Assembly: GCA_964612145.1 (NCBI GenBank) | Contig: CAZTBP010000003.1 | Location: 134,301-198,300 of the forward strand | Origin: JAGNLV01 sp964612145 | GTDB lineage: Bacteria > Zixibacteria > MSB-5A5 > GN15 > FEB-12 | Length of the DNA stretch: 64,000 bases | Reading direction: 5' to 3' | In this document: positions 1 to 8,233 of the stretch, piece after piece | Position numbering within the stretch: position 1 is the stretch's first letter | Layout: every line of letters starts with the position of its first letter | The notes under the pieces: generated by a model | Told to the model about the DNA's origin: nothing | The model's database searches: none | What the model saw: only the letters and a program-made list of their open reading frames with translations | Program-made: the position numbers and the translations under genes

Positions 1-1446
1 GCCGCGAAGGTCGGTCTGGATCGACAAACAATCCTTGAAGATATGCCGGAGGAGCGGGAGGAGGCGTTCGATCGCAAGACGCGTATGATGGCAACTTTTC
101 ATCGGTCGGGGGACGGCTGCTTTGTGGCGGTAAAAGGTTCTCCGGAGGCAGTCCTGGACGCGAGTTCAACGAGGTCGGCACGAGAGGACAGCGAAGATGA
201 GTTGACTGATGAGGATCGCAGTAGATGGAATGAGGTCAACGACGAGCTGGCAAACGAGGGGCTGCGGGTAATCGGTCTGGCGCAGCGAAACGTCGAGGAC
301 TCCGGAATAGATCCGTACGAAAACCTCACTTTTCTCGGCCTGGTGGGGCTTCGTGATCCGGCCCGGGAGGATGTTCCCGGTGCTGTCGAGCTATGTCGGA
401 AGGCAGGCATCAGAGTTATTATGGTGACCGGTGACCAGCCGTTGACAGCCCGGGCGGTGGCCGGAACGGTGGGCCTGTTCGATGGCGACGACGGGAAGGT
501 CCTGACGGGTGATGATCTGAAAGTTGACGATGACGGTAACGTTCATAATCGGGATACAGTGCTAACATCAAATGTCTTCGCGCGAGTCAGCCCGGCCCAG
601 AAACTCTCGCTGATTGAAGTGCATCAGAATTCCGGCGCGATCGTCGCTATGACAGGCGACGGGGTCAATGACGCGCCGGCGCTGAAAAAAGCGGACATTG
701 GAGTGGCAATGGGTGAGCGGGGAACCGAAGTTGCCAAGCAGGCAGCGGACATGGTACTCAAGGACGACAATTTCGCCACGATCGTGGTGGCGGTCGAACA
801 CGGGCGGGTTATTTTTGATAATATCCGCAAGTTTGTGTTGTACCTGCTTTCCGGCAATGTAGCTGAGATTCTGGCGGTTGCAGCAGCGTCGATGACGGCC
901 CTTCCGTTGCCGCTGCTGCCACTGCAGATCCTGTTTTTGAATTTTGTGCTGGATGTCTTTCCGGCACTGGCCCTTGGTGTCGGGGAGGGGGATCCCGAGA
1001 TAATGTCGGAGTCGCCTCGCAAGTCGAGTGAGCCGATATTGGCGAAACGTCACTGGACATTTATCGGGGTGCTCGGGGCAGTGATAGCCGCCTGCGGGCT
1101 CGGGGCGCTGGTCCTGGCGCGTGAGGTGCTTGGCATGGATGGCACTCAGGCAGTTACTGTTTCCTTTCTGGCTCTTGCATTCGGGCGGTTGTTTCATGTC
1201 GTCAATATGCGGGAGCCGGAGTCGGAGGTGCTGAGAAATGAGGTGACGCGGAACAAAATGGTCTGGGGCGCGGTCGTGCTGGTAACCGTTCTGCTGGTGG
1301 CGGCGGTCTATGTTCCGGGGCTTTCGGGGGTGCTGGAACTGACCGATCCGGGTGTCTACGGGTGGCTCATTGCGCTGGCAGCAGCGATTGTGCCTGTCAT
1401 AGTTGGTCAAATATTGCTCGTGTCGGGGTTTTCCCGGGTTCGATAA
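1..1446 (+). CDS. Cation-transporting P-type ATPase, C-terminal part (5' end outside window)
   Basis: The frame is open from base 1, so the N-terminus, including the phosphorylated DKTGT aspartate, lies upstream. What remains is the nucleotide-binding domain (KGSPEAVL near residue 40), the hinge motifs MVTGDQPLTARAVA and TGDGVNDAPALKKADIGVAMG, and then about six hydrophobic segments that form the C-terminal cation-ATPase domain. These features place it among P2-type pumps (Ca2+, or Na+/K+-like) of the inner membrane. The ion cannot be named because the M4 site is missing and M5-M6 were not aligned. The gene ends 56 nt before a cytochrome c gene on the same strand. Confidence 0.93.
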   Translation, partial: AAKVGLDRQTILEDMPEEREEAFDRKTRMMATFHRSGDGCFVAVKGSPEAVLDASSTRSAREDSEDELTDEDRSRWNEVNDELANEGLRVIGLAQRNVEDSGIDPYENLTFLGLVGLRDPAREDVPGAVELCRKAGIRVIMVTGDQPLTARAVAGTVGLFDGDDGKVLTGDDLKVDDDGNVHNRDTVLTSNVFARVSPAQKLSLIEVHQNSGAIVAMTGDGVNDAPALKKADIGVAMGERGTEVAKQAADMVLKDDNFATIVVAVEHGRVIFDNIRKFVLYLLSGNVAEILAVAAASMTALPLPLLPLQILFLNFVLDVFPALALGVGEGDPEIMSESPRKSSEPILAKRHWTFIGVLGAVIAACGLGALVLAREVLGMDGTQAVTVSFLALAFGRLFHVVNMREPESEVLRNEVTRNKMVWGAVVLVTVLLVAAVYVPGLSGVLELTDPGVYGWLIALAAAIVPVIVGQILLVSGFSRVR

Positions 1447-1502
1447 GCGTTGCGAGCCAGAAAACGCCAAATCAAAGCCGCGAGTCTGCCGATAGTGCGG
1501 AT

Positions 1503-2291
1503 ATGCGCGGCTTTTCATCCATAAAGGGGCTGGCGCTGCTGACCGGGTTTGGCATCGTGATGCTGGTGCTGTTTCGGTTTTCGGCAGTGGATTCGGGTGA
1601 CCGATTTCCTAATTCGCATGACGATATAGCGTGTTCGCGGTGCCATACGGCAACAGCCTCGGCCGGCCCGGCGTCGAGCATTCCGGATTTCAATGTGCAG
1701 TGTCGGGAGTGCCACGGTTCCGATCCGGGAGAGCCTGCCGCTATTTCGCTGGAGTTTCATAGTACCAGCAACAGGCAGTGTACGGAGTGCCACTCGTTTC
1801 ATGATGTTTCGCAGATAACGGCAGGTGGGCGGGAGTTTACGTTCGGGTTCGGGAACCGTCGGATGCGCGCCCAGTGCGTGGCCTGTCATGGACCGGGGGA
1901 GAGTCCGAAGGAGATATCGAAGGGGCATCGAGCGGCGACACGGGTCTTTCATGGGGACCTCAGGATAACAGGGCATTTGACGGTGTCGGAGGCGTGCATG
2001 GTGTGCCACGATCAGGGCGGGTCGCGAGTACAGGCGCTTGACGACGTGGCAGCGGAGGCCTCAGCGCCGACGTTTGATCCGCACGGGACGCACCCGGTGG
2101 GGATGGAAGTTAAAGCGGGGCGAGGGGAGCCGGGCAACCGGATTCGCGAGGCGATCGATCCCCGGTTGATGTTGATTGAGGGGCGGATGGAGTGCGTGAC
2201 GTGTCATTCGCTGTCGGCGCGGACGCCGAATCGGCTGGTGGCGTATGAGGACCGTGATGACATGTGTCGCGGGTGCCACGTGGTTGGCTGA
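1503..2291 (+). CDS. Seven-heme c-type cytochrome, membrane-anchored
   Basis: This 262-residue protein has seven CxxCH heme-attachment motifs (His at about 48, 71, 97, 129, 169, 235 and 259) and one hydrophobic segment at residues 7-27 that is either an uncleaved anchor or a signal. It should therefore be exported and carry multiple covalent hemes, acting in periplasmic electron transfer. The spacing resembles doubled-CxxCH / NapC-like multiheme proteins, but I could not assign a subfamily. The ATG at 1503 was chosen because it directly precedes the hydrophobic segment; the frame is open further upstream but overlaps the ATPase gene. The SD is weak. Confidence 0.88.
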   Translation: MRGFSSIKGLALLTGFGIVMLVLFRFSAVDSGDRFPNSHDDIACSRCHTATASAGPASSIPDFNVQCRECHGSDPGEPAAISLEFHSTSNRQCTECHSFHDVSQITAGGREFTFGFGNRRMRAQCVACHGPGESPKEISKGHRAATRVFHGDLRITGHLTVSEACMVCHDQGGSRVQALDDVAAEASAPTFDPHGTHPVGMEVKAGRGEPGNRIREAIDPRLMLIEGRMECVTCHSLSARTPNRLVAYEDRDDMCRGCHVVG

Positions 2292-2327
2292 GGCGGGTCG
2301 GGATCATAAGTTGTATTCTCCCAATGG

Positions 2328-2420
2328 GTTTGTTTGGTACTAATGGGTTGTGGTAGTGGCTCGACTCCGGTCACGCTTCGACTCCGCTCAGCGTGACTTG
2401 CGTTGAGTTTGTTTGGTACT
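2328..2420 (+). repeat. Direct repeat pair (14 bp) flanking a hairpin
   Basis: The string gtttgtttggtact occurs at 2328-2341 and again at 2407-2420, on either side of the palindrome at 2370-2397. No gene covers it. It may be a duplication made by an inserted small element. Confidence 0.6.
2370..2397 (+). repeat. Palindromic intergenic element, copy 1 (8-bp stem, TCGACTCCGCTC loop)
   Basis: The arms GTCACGCT and AGCGTGAC are perfectly complementary around the 12-nt loop TCGACTCCGCTC. The same loop occurs with different but complementary stems at 30824-30847 and 63924-63954. A partial copy of the loop (TCGACTCCGG) directly precedes it at 2361. Confidence 0.75.
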
Positions 2421-2540
2421 TTTGGTGTCACTCGCATACGTATTCTACGCAATAGGTGAGTGGCATGGTCTGCTTTGTTTGCCGGCATCGGGACACTCGC
2501 TGGTTGAGATTGTGGTTCACCCAAGGGGGCGGGGGCGGGA

Positions 2541-2561
2541 TCAACAGCAAAGTGCTGTTGA
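2541..2561 (+). repeat. Perfect 9-bp hairpin
   Basis: The arms tcaacagca and tgctgttga flank a 3-nt loop (aag). There is no T-run, so it is not an intrinsic terminator. It lies in the gene-free region 2292-2936, next to the foldback element at 2591-2737. Confidence 0.6.
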
Positions 2562-2590
2562 TTTTGTCGGGTGTTTCTATATGCAGGGAT

Positions 2591-2737
2591 CCCACCGCAA
2601 GGGGCCTGTTGAAAAAGTACTTGTTCGCGGCAGTACCGTAATCCCGCGTAGGGGTCGACTTTATGTCGCCCCGCGTGTTGACGCATGGTGACTGTTGCCA
2701 ACAATCTGGCCTTTTTCAACACGCCCCAAGCGGTGGG
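2591..2737. mobile_element. Foldback (MITE-like) element with 27-nt inverted ends
   Basis: The arms at 2591-2617 and 2711-2737 match in 24 of 27 positions when inverted; the inner 17 nt (ggggcctgttgaaaaag) match in 16 of 17. The 93-nt middle has no convincing gene. A non-autonomous element or the remains of one is the simplest reading. No clear target-site duplication was found. Confidence 0.5.
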
Positions 2738-2936
2738 GCACCCTGGCTTTAAGCTCTTGGGTTAACAGTATACCGTTTCTCCATTTCCAGATTCCCGCGG
2801 CTAAACAGATCGATGGTCTAAAGCGCGCCCGCCTCGACTGTACTTGAACACCTCCAACATAAACTTGCGTGCACCTCTGCAGAAGTTTAGCATTCGGCAG
2901 CCGTCGTCACACTACACATCAACATTGGAGGAGAAC

Positions 2937-3536
2937 GTGGAAAGCTTCGATTGCCCGGTAATGGCTGGTAAAAGGATCTGGCTGCGGTCCTTTGAACGCA
3001 CTGACCTGCCTGCTTACCAAAAAGCCGTGAACAACTATGACACATCATATTGGGCGCTCTTTATCGCAGGCGGCCCACTGGGAGTCGAGGACGTCGAGGA
3101 GTGGTATGAGAAGCGGGTCCGTGCCGAACATCGTAAGAGCTCTTTCTACTTTGTGATTTCATCACTGCACAAAGATGACTTTCTCGGTTCAGTCTGGCTG
3201 TGGAACCGAGATTCGCGGTTCGGAGGAGCGGAGTTCAGCATCTTTCTTGCCGAAGACGCTGGGCGGTCTCGAGGCGTAGGCACCGAAGCAACCAACCTGC
3301 TAGTCGATTTCGCTTTTGGTTTCCGCCACTTCGAGCGCATTTGGCTCACCACGCTCGAGGAGAATGTCCGTGCTCAGCGATCCTTCGAAAAGGCAGGGTT
3401 CGTGCGCGAAGGACTGGTTCGCGGCCACTACGTCATGAAGGGAAATCTGGTAAATTCTGTTCAGATGTCTATGCTTCGGTCGGATTGGGAACATTTGGAC
3501 AGACCGCGATTCTGGGATCAGAACCGCAATACCTAA
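2937..3536 (+). CDS. GNAT acetyltransferase, RimJ/RimL type
   Basis: This protein is predicted to transfer an acetyl group from acetyl-CoA to a protein N-terminus or small amine in the cytoplasm. The 199-residue chain opens with AGKRIWLRSFERTDLPA, as RimL-type enzymes do. Its acetyl-CoA loop reads GRSRGVGTEATNLL, and it ends with the conserved FEKAGFVREG segment. The GTG at 2937 was chosen because GGAGG lies 5 nt before it; an ATG at 2961 and an ATG at 2844 are possible but lack such a site. It is flanked by repeats and short regulatory units and has no clear operon partner, so the substrate is unknown. Confidence 0.85.
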   Translation: MESFDCPVMAGKRIWLRSFERTDLPAYQKAVNNYDTSYWALFIAGGPLGVEDVEEWYEKRVRAEHRKSSFYFVISSLHKDDFLGSVWLWNRDSRFGGAEFSIFLAEDAGRSRGVGTEATNLLVDFAFGFRHFERIWLTTLEENVRAQRSFEKAGFVREGLVRGHYVMKGNLVNSVQMSMLRSDWEHLDRPRFWDQNRNT

Positions 3537-3590
3537 ACCCCTGATCTGGACCTTGTACCGTTTCAGCAGTAAGTGGACAATCAGGGGTGT

Positions 3591-3626
3591 TTGTTAAGAC
3601 ATGATTTTTTGTTAAATTGTCTTAAC
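3591..3626 (+). promoter_or_regulatory. Weak promoter inside a 9-bp inverted repeat (operator-like)
   Basis: TTGTTA (3591-3596), 16 nt, then TAAATT (3613-3618) overlaps the perfect inverted repeat gttaagaca (3593-3601) / tgtcttaac (3618-3626). A repeat placed over both promoter boxes is the usual layout for a repressor site. It precedes the 10-codon ORF at 3640. Confidence 0.4.
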
Positions 3627-3639
3627 GAAAGGAGACACG

Positions 3640-3672
3640 GTGTTTCGGCTGGAGTTCATGAGTGAGAGGTAG
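3640..3672 (+). CDS. Ten-codon ORF with strong ribosome site (leader peptide candidate)
   Basis: GTG-TTT-CGG-CTG-GAG-TTC-ATG-AGT-GAG-AGG-TAG encodes VFRLEFMSER. It is preceded by AAAGGAG at the right distance and followed after 27 nt by an intrinsic terminator. It has no run of one amino acid, so classical amino-acid attenuation is not supported. It may be a micro-ORF on a transcript of about 100 nt. Confidence 0.35.
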   Translation: MFRLEFMSER

Positions 3673-3699
3673 GCTGTCGGGTGTGCCGATTTCGTGTGC

Positions 3700-3725
3700 A
3701 GCCCCGGTATGTTCCGGGGCTTTTT
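3700..3725 (+). terminator. Intrinsic terminator
   Basis: Stem AGCCCCGG/CCGGGGCT with a 6-nt loop, then a run of five T. It closes the short unit at 3591-3672 and lies before the promoter of the carboxypeptidase gene. Confidence 0.75.
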
Positions 3726-3728
3726 CGG

Positions 3729-3757
3729 TTGAGGGGGGATGGTGTCAGGTGTATACT
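3729..3757 (+). promoter_or_regulatory. Sigma-70-type promoter of the M32 carboxypeptidase gene
   Basis: TTGAGG (3729-3734), 17-nt spacer, TATACT (3752-3757). The expected start near 3764 would give a leader of about 35 nt carrying the AGGAGG site. Confidence 0.55.
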
Positions 3758-3799
3758 GGTCTTTACAAATGCAAGAAGTGAACTTTCAGGAGGCAGCAG

Positions 3800-5320
3800 A
3801 TGACAGCCCAGGAAGCCTACAGTGATTTGAAATCGCGCATGCTTGAGAATGCGATGTTGAGCAGTACGAAGAGTGTTCTGGGGTGGGATCGGCGGAGCTA
3901 CATGCCGCCTCAGGCAGCGGATCATCGGGCGGAGCAGTTAGCGCAGTTGAACAAGATTTCACATGCCTGGTTTACAGACCCACAGGTCGGGGACCTGCTG
4001 GCCACGATTGAGGAGAGTGACCTGGTGAAGGATCCGGAATCGGAGGAGGCGGTGAATGTTCGGGAGTGGCGGCGGCAATATGATCGGGAGACCAAGCTGC
4101 CGAGCGACTTTGTGCAGGAGTTCGTGCGCACGACGGCGAAGGCGAATCAGGTCTGGGCGGAGGCGAGACGGAAGGCGGATTTTGAGCCGTTTCGGCCGCA
4201 TTTGGAGAAGATCATAGAGTTGTGTCGGCGTAAGGCTGACCTGCTGGGCTACGAGACGGAGAAATACGATGCGCTGATGGAGGGGTTTGAGCCGGGGGCG
4301 AAAGCGGCGGATGTGGAGAAGGTGTTCAGCGGGCTTCGGACGGACCTGGTGGAGTTGGTCGGGAAGATTGCCGAGGCGCCGAAGCGTCCGGATATAGGGA
4401 TTCTGAAGCGTCACTGGGATATTGACAAGCAGTGGACGTTTTCCAAGCAGGTGGCCGAGGCGCTGGGGTATGATTTTGGGGCGGGGCGGATTGATGAGAC
4501 GGTGCATCCGTGCTGCAATGGACTGGGGCCGCGGGACGTGCGGATTTTGACCCGGTTTCACGAGGGGGATTTGTCCGACGGGCTGACGGGGACGGTGCAT
4601 GAGACCGGCCATGCGTTGTACAACCTGAGTCGGCCGGAGCAGCCGCACTGGGGGACGCCGATGGGCGGGACGCCGTCGCTGGCGATTCACGAGTCACAGT
4701 CGCGGATGTGGGAGAACATCGTGGGGCGGTCACGGCAGTTCTGGGTGTATTTTTTCCCGAGGCTGCAGGAGGTTTTCCCGGAGGCAACTGACCGTGTGAC
4801 GGTCGACGAGTTTTACGGCGTCATGAACTACGTAACGCCGTCGTATATCCGGGTTGACGCGGATGAGGCGACATACAATCTGCATATTATGCTCCGGTTT
4901 GAGTTGGAGCGGGCGATCATCGAGGGTGAGATTGAGGCGGCGGATGTTCCGGGTGAGTGGAACAGCCGGTTTGAGAAGTATCTCGGGATCAAGGTTGACA
5001 ACGATGCCAACGGGTGTCTTCAGGACACGCACTGGTCTGATGGTTCTTTTGGGTATTTCCCGACGTACGCGCTGGGGAATCTGTATGCGGCCCAGTTTTG
5101 GGCCCAGGTGCAGAAGGACCTTCCGGGGGTGATGGATGATTTCGCGAAGGGAAAGTTTGACCGACTGCTTGAGTGGCTGCGGACGAACATTCATGAGCAG
5201 GGGTTTAAGTACTATCCGGGTGATATGTGCAAGCGGATTACGGGGAGTGAGTTGTCGCATCAGCCGCTGCTTGACTACCTGTATGACAAGTATGAGGAGA
5301 TTTACGGAATCGAGCGGTAG
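3800..5320 (+). CDS. M32 (Taq-type) metallocarboxypeptidase
   Basis: This is a zinc carboxypeptidase that removes C-terminal residues from peptides, probably in the cytoplasm since no signal peptide is present. It has 506 residues, the usual family length. Diagnostic motifs are HETGH at residues 267-271 (two zinc His and the catalytic Glu), DVRILTRF before it, IHESQSRMWEN after it, and DADEATYNLHIMLRFELE. The start has an ideal AGGAGG 7 nt upstream. A GNAT gene begins 7 nt after the stop and is probably co-transcribed. Confidence 0.95.
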   Translation: MTAQEAYSDLKSRMLENAMLSSTKSVLGWDRRSYMPPQAADHRAEQLAQLNKISHAWFTDPQVGDLLATIEESDLVKDPESEEAVNVREWRRQYDRETKLPSDFVQEFVRTTAKANQVWAEARRKADFEPFRPHLEKIIELCRRKADLLGYETEKYDALMEGFEPGAKAADVEKVFSGLRTDLVELVGKIAEAPKRPDIGILKRHWDIDKQWTFSKQVAEALGYDFGAGRIDETVHPCCNGLGPRDVRILTRFHEGDLSDGLTGTVHETGHALYNLSRPEQPHWGTPMGGTPSLAIHESQSRMWENIVGRSRQFWVYFFPRLQEVFPEATDRVTVDEFYGVMNYVTPSYIRVDADEATYNLHIMLRFELERAIIEGEIEAADVPGEWNSRFEKYLGIKVDNDANGCLQDTHWSDGSFGYFPTYALGNLYAAQFWAQVQKDLPGVMDDFAKGKFDRLLEWLRTNIHEQGFKYYPGDMCKRITGSELSHQPLLDYLYDKYEEIYGIER

Positions 5321-5326
5321 GCCGGT

Positions 5327-5827
5327 ATGGGTACGGATGTGCGGATAATCGAGGCGGGTGAGGAGCGGTTGGAGGATTTGGGGCCGCTGTGGAAGGCACT
5401 TCAGCGGCATCATGTCGCGGTCGGTTCGGATCTGGGGGCGATGCGTACCGACGAGGAGTCGTGGCGGCGGCGGAAGGAGGAGTACCGTGAGGCTTTTGGT
5501 GAGGAGGGGACCTTTTGTCTGCTGGCGGAAGTGCAAGGGAAGCCGGTCGGGTATGCGTTTGTGACGACGCGGGCGGCCTCGTGCGCGTATGAGACGGACG
5601 AAAAGTCTGCGGAGTTGAAGACGCTGTCGGTGCTTGAGGAGTACCGGGGGCATGGGATCGGGGAAAAGCTGATGGAGGCGGTATTTGCGCGCACGCGGTC
5701 GGTCGGGTTGACAGAGATGGCGATCGGGACGGTCGCGACCAACGAGCGGGTGATTCGATTTTACGAGCGGTACGGGTTTCATCGTCGGTATGTCACGTTG
5801 TGGGGGAAGATTCCGTCGGGAGAGTAA
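5327..5827 (+). CDS. GNAT acetyltransferase
   Basis: A 166-residue single-domain GNAT protein. The core strand LKTLSVLEEYRGHGIGEKLM holds the acetyl-CoA loop (R-G-x-G-I-G), and NERVIRFYERYGF is the typical C-terminal motif. It starts 7 nt after the carboxypeptidase stop, so the two are likely one transcript. One could imagine acetylation of products or of peptides, but the substrate cannot be read from the sequence. Confidence 0.85.
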   Translation: MGTDVRIIEAGEERLEDLGPLWKALQRHHVAVGSDLGAMRTDEESWRRRKEEYREAFGEEGTFCLLAEVQGKPVGYAFVTTRAASCAYETDEKSAELKTLSVLEEYRGHGIGEKLMEAVFARTRSVGLTEMAIGTVATNERVIRFYERYGFHRRYVTLWGKIPSGE

Positions 5828-6136
5828 ACACGCAACCGATCGGGCCGGGTCTTGGTAACTGCTTATATTGGACAGTAATCATCTATAACAAGGTGGGGCA
5901 GGATGTGCATTTAGCGGATATAATGTAGCAGCTGGAGTCTGTGGGCACGTCATACAATGTGAAGGTGTATCGTCGGCACGAGGCCCATGGGGAGTTATAT
6001 AGAAAAGGCGGTCGGGCATCATCGACGCACGGCCGCCAAACGCTGACTCCGGTTTGAGGAGAAAGGCGGACGGAGAGGGGTGCGGTCTCCGCCCGCCCGC
6101 GGGGTTTGGTCCTCCCAAAAGGACTTTTCTTGTCAG
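5828..6136. other. Gene-free convergent region with terminator-like hairpins
   Basis: No credible gene was found. For the minus-strand lipoprotein gene ending at 6137, a small hairpin gtcct (6109-6113) / aggac (6120-6124) and a larger one cggaga (6071-6076) / tctccg (6086-6091) lie just downstream and could stop transcription. Nothing else stands out. Confidence 0.4.
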
Positions 6137-7297
6137 TTAGCTGTCAGAATCCTCACATCTGCCCGGTCCAATTTCGCCGGCGTTGAAGGCGTGCAGGTTG
6201 CGTCGCCACTGGACAAGGTTCTTCCACTGTTCGCGGCTGAAGGATCGGCGTGTCTCGACATAGTGGGCGGCAAGGAAGGCGTCGACTTCGGCGACAACGT
6301 CGGCGATAGCGGAGCCGTCGGCGCCGGCGGCGATATTCAGTTTAGCCGCCAGCAGTTCTTTGAGCAGCGGCTTGACGGCGTCGAAGTCATTGCGGCCGCG
6401 TCTGGAGTGCAAATACTCCATGGCGGTACAGTTGTTGTCAACCAGGATGCTTTGGTTGCCGTTGGGTTCGCCGAGCCAGACGGGGAGCATCGGCGAGAGC
6501 AGGTCTTCGTTCTTGAACGGTCCGCAGCCGGAGTGGCGGGCCCAGAAAGGAGCGACGTGGGTGCAGTCAAAGAGAACGTCGGAGGAGTCCGGTTCCTGTA
6601 CATCGCTGGAGTCCGGTTCCGGGTCGATTACGTCGCTGGTGTCGCCGGAGGTTTCGTCGAAGACCGGCAGGTCGAACCAGAGAAGGCTCTGGAATTCGAT
6701 GCCGCCGGCGTCGGAGTAGCCCACAAAGAGGACATCATCGAAGCCATAGTTGACATCGGGCAGGCGCTGGTCGATGAAAGCGTCTTTGCCGACAGGGAAG
6801 CTTTCGCAGGAGTCGCCCTCGGGGGTCGAATAGCAGATCTCCAGGTAGGGCTGAAGCATGGCGGCATCGGAGGAAAAAAAGGTTGCCTGGGGATTGACCA
6901 GCACGGGCTGGTCGAGGACGATGCCGTGGTTTTCGACAGAGCCGTCGAGCCAGCTTACAGCGCGGGCGGTAATATCGACCGACTGCCAGCCCATGGCGCT
7001 GGGCGTGAAAGAGGCGTCGATATCGCCGCCAAAAGCGCTGCCGAAGCTGTTGTAGGTTACGCTGGAGTCGCTCCAGGGTGAGAGGACGCGGTGTACGTTG
7101 ACCTGTTCGACGCTGGGTCCGGAGCAATAGAGGTACAACGAGGCTGAGGTTACAGCCTCGGGACCGTAGGCGGCAAGTTTCCGGGCAAACGTATCACCGT
7201 CGAATCCGGCCGTTCCAACCGGATTTTGTTCGGTGCTGCAGGCGATTACCAACAGGGCAATCGTCACAGCTATCAGGGGTAGTGCAAATTTCCGCAT
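6137..7297 (-). CDS. DNRLRE-domain surface lipoprotein
   Basis: The lipoprotein signal is MRKFALPLIAVTIALLVIAC, with the lipobox LVIA-C. An N-terminal DNRLRE-type beta module follows (ASLYLYCSG... then SVDITARAVSWLDGSVENHG), then a second partial one (DAFIDQRLPDVNYGFDDVLF). An acidic linker with repeated PDSSDV comes next, and a C-terminal segment (LLAAKLNIAAGADGSAIADV) of a kind found at the end of many secreted bacterial proteins. It is probably an outer-surface adhesive or structural protein. The ATG at 7297 was chosen for its GGAGG site and signal; 386 residues. Confidence 0.75.
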   Translation of the reverse strand: MRKFALPLIAVTIALLVIACSTEQNPVGTAGFDGDTFARKLAAYGPEAVTSASLYLYCSGPSVEQVNVHRVLSPWSDSSVTYNSFGSAFGGDIDASFTPSAMGWQSVDITARAVSWLDGSVENHGIVLDQPVLVNPQATFFSSDAAMLQPYLEICYSTPEGDSCESFPVGKDAFIDQRLPDVNYGFDDVLFVGYSDAGGIEFQSLLWFDLPVFDETSGDTSDVIDPEPDSSDVQEPDSSDVLFDCTHVAPFWARHSGCGPFKNEDLLSPMLPVWLGEPNGNQSILVDNNCTAMEYLHSRRGRNDFDAVKPLLKELLAAKLNIAAGADGSAIADVVAEVDAFLAAHYVETRRSFSREQWKNLVQWRRNLHAFNAGEIGPGRCEDSDS

Positions 7298-7632
7298 AAC
7301 GCCTCCTTCCCGACGAATCGGGTGCAGGTTTCTCTGGTGCTCTTTCATATGCAAACGGTGTGCGTGTTGACAGGGGAAGTCAGGTGAACTTGTAAGATGT
7401 TGTTGGGGAATAGAATAAACTGCTTCGTAGGCAGGGCGGGGGCGATTTGTCGGCTAAGCAACCTGTTTCATTTGAGAACAGTTGCTTAGATTCGGGACAA
7501 GAAGAGGTTGGGGCGGGATTGTGGAAATCGGGAGGAGAACGACGTGCGTTTTGCTCGATATTGCCTTATATTCGGAGTCCACGCGACGTGACAACGGAAC
7601 TGGAATACACAAATCGGAAAGGCAAAACAGGG
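7298..7632. other. Divergent intergenic region with an inverted repeat
   Basis: The arms at 7455-7467 (taagcaacctgtt) and 7477-7488 (aacagttgctta) pair over 12 bp with one bulged C and a 9-nt loop. No T-run follows. It could be an operator or a leader structure for the hydrolase gene that starts at 7633. The in-frame extension upstream of 7633 has no family similarity that I recognise. Confidence 0.45.
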
Positions 7633-8169
7633 ATGCTGAAGAAAGATGATGCTGTGCTGGTGGTGGTTGATATTCAGGGGAAGCTGGCAACGCTGATGCA
7701 TGACAAGGAGAATTTCTACCAGAACGTGATTCGGATGATCGATGGGGCCAGGGCGTTGGAAGTGCCGGCGATCTGGACCGAGCAGCTTCCGGACAAATTG
7801 GGGAAGACGTTGCCGCAGATCAAGGAGCATCTCTCGGGTGATCCGCTGGTGAAGAACACGTTTTCGTGCTGTGGTGATGTCAATTTTAAGCAGGCGCTAA
7901 AGGAGACGGGGCGCAGGCAGGTTTTGCTTACGGGGATGGAAACGCACGTTTGTGTGTATCAGACGGCGCTGGATCTGCTCGAGGATGGGTACGAGGTATA
8001 TCTGGTGACGGATGCGGTGTCGTCGCGGATAGCCTATAACAGGGAGCTGGGCATTCAGGTGATTAAGGATGCGGGGGCGAAGCTGACAAGTGTAGAGATG
8101 TGCCTGTTTGAGATGCTGGTGGTGGCGCAGGGTGATCGGTTCAAGCAGGTTATCCAGATAGTGAAGTAG
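7633..8169 (+). CDS. Isochorismatase-like hydrolase (YcaC-related)
   Basis: A 178-residue cysteine hydrolase fold. The Asp-Lys-Cys triad is visible: D13 in VVVDIQ, K74 in PLVKNTFSC and C107 in GMETHVCV. The family hydrolyses amides or vinyl ethers of small molecules; the substrate is not predictable here. The ATG at 7633 gives the standard family start (two residues before the first beta strand), while the frame runs open upstream without family similarity. It is closed by a strong bidirectional terminator and has no operon partner. Confidence 0.88.
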   Translation: MLKKDDAVLVVVDIQGKLATLMHDKENFYQNVIRMIDGARALEVPAIWTEQLPDKLGKTLPQIKEHLSGDPLVKNTFSCCGDVNFKQALKETGRRQVLLTGMETHVCVYQTALDLLEDGYEVYLVTDAVSSRIAYNRELGIQVIKDAGAKLTSVEMCLFEMLVVAQGDRFKQVIQIVK

Positions 8170-8191
8170 CGAGCCGGTTTTCGGAGCAGAG

Positions 8192-8225
8192 AAAGGGCCC
8201 GGATGAATTCCGGGCCCTTTTCTTG
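8192..8225. terminator. Bidirectional terminator between convergent genes
   Basis: An 11-bp perfect stem (AAAGGGCCCGG / CCGGGCCCTTT) with a 7-nt loop. T-rich on the + side and A-rich on the other, it can serve both the hydrolase gene and the gene ending at 8234. Confidence 0.85.
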
Positions 8226-8233
8226 TTTTCCAG

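Noticed and set aside
2413..2691. 92-codon ORF in the repeat patch
   Set aside because: No ribosome site, no family pattern, and it crosses the foldback element.
6080..7081. Long + strand ORF (333 codons)
   Set aside because: Antisense to the DNRLRE lipoprotein gene, which has a clear signal peptide, ribosome site and family motifs; the + frame reads no known family.
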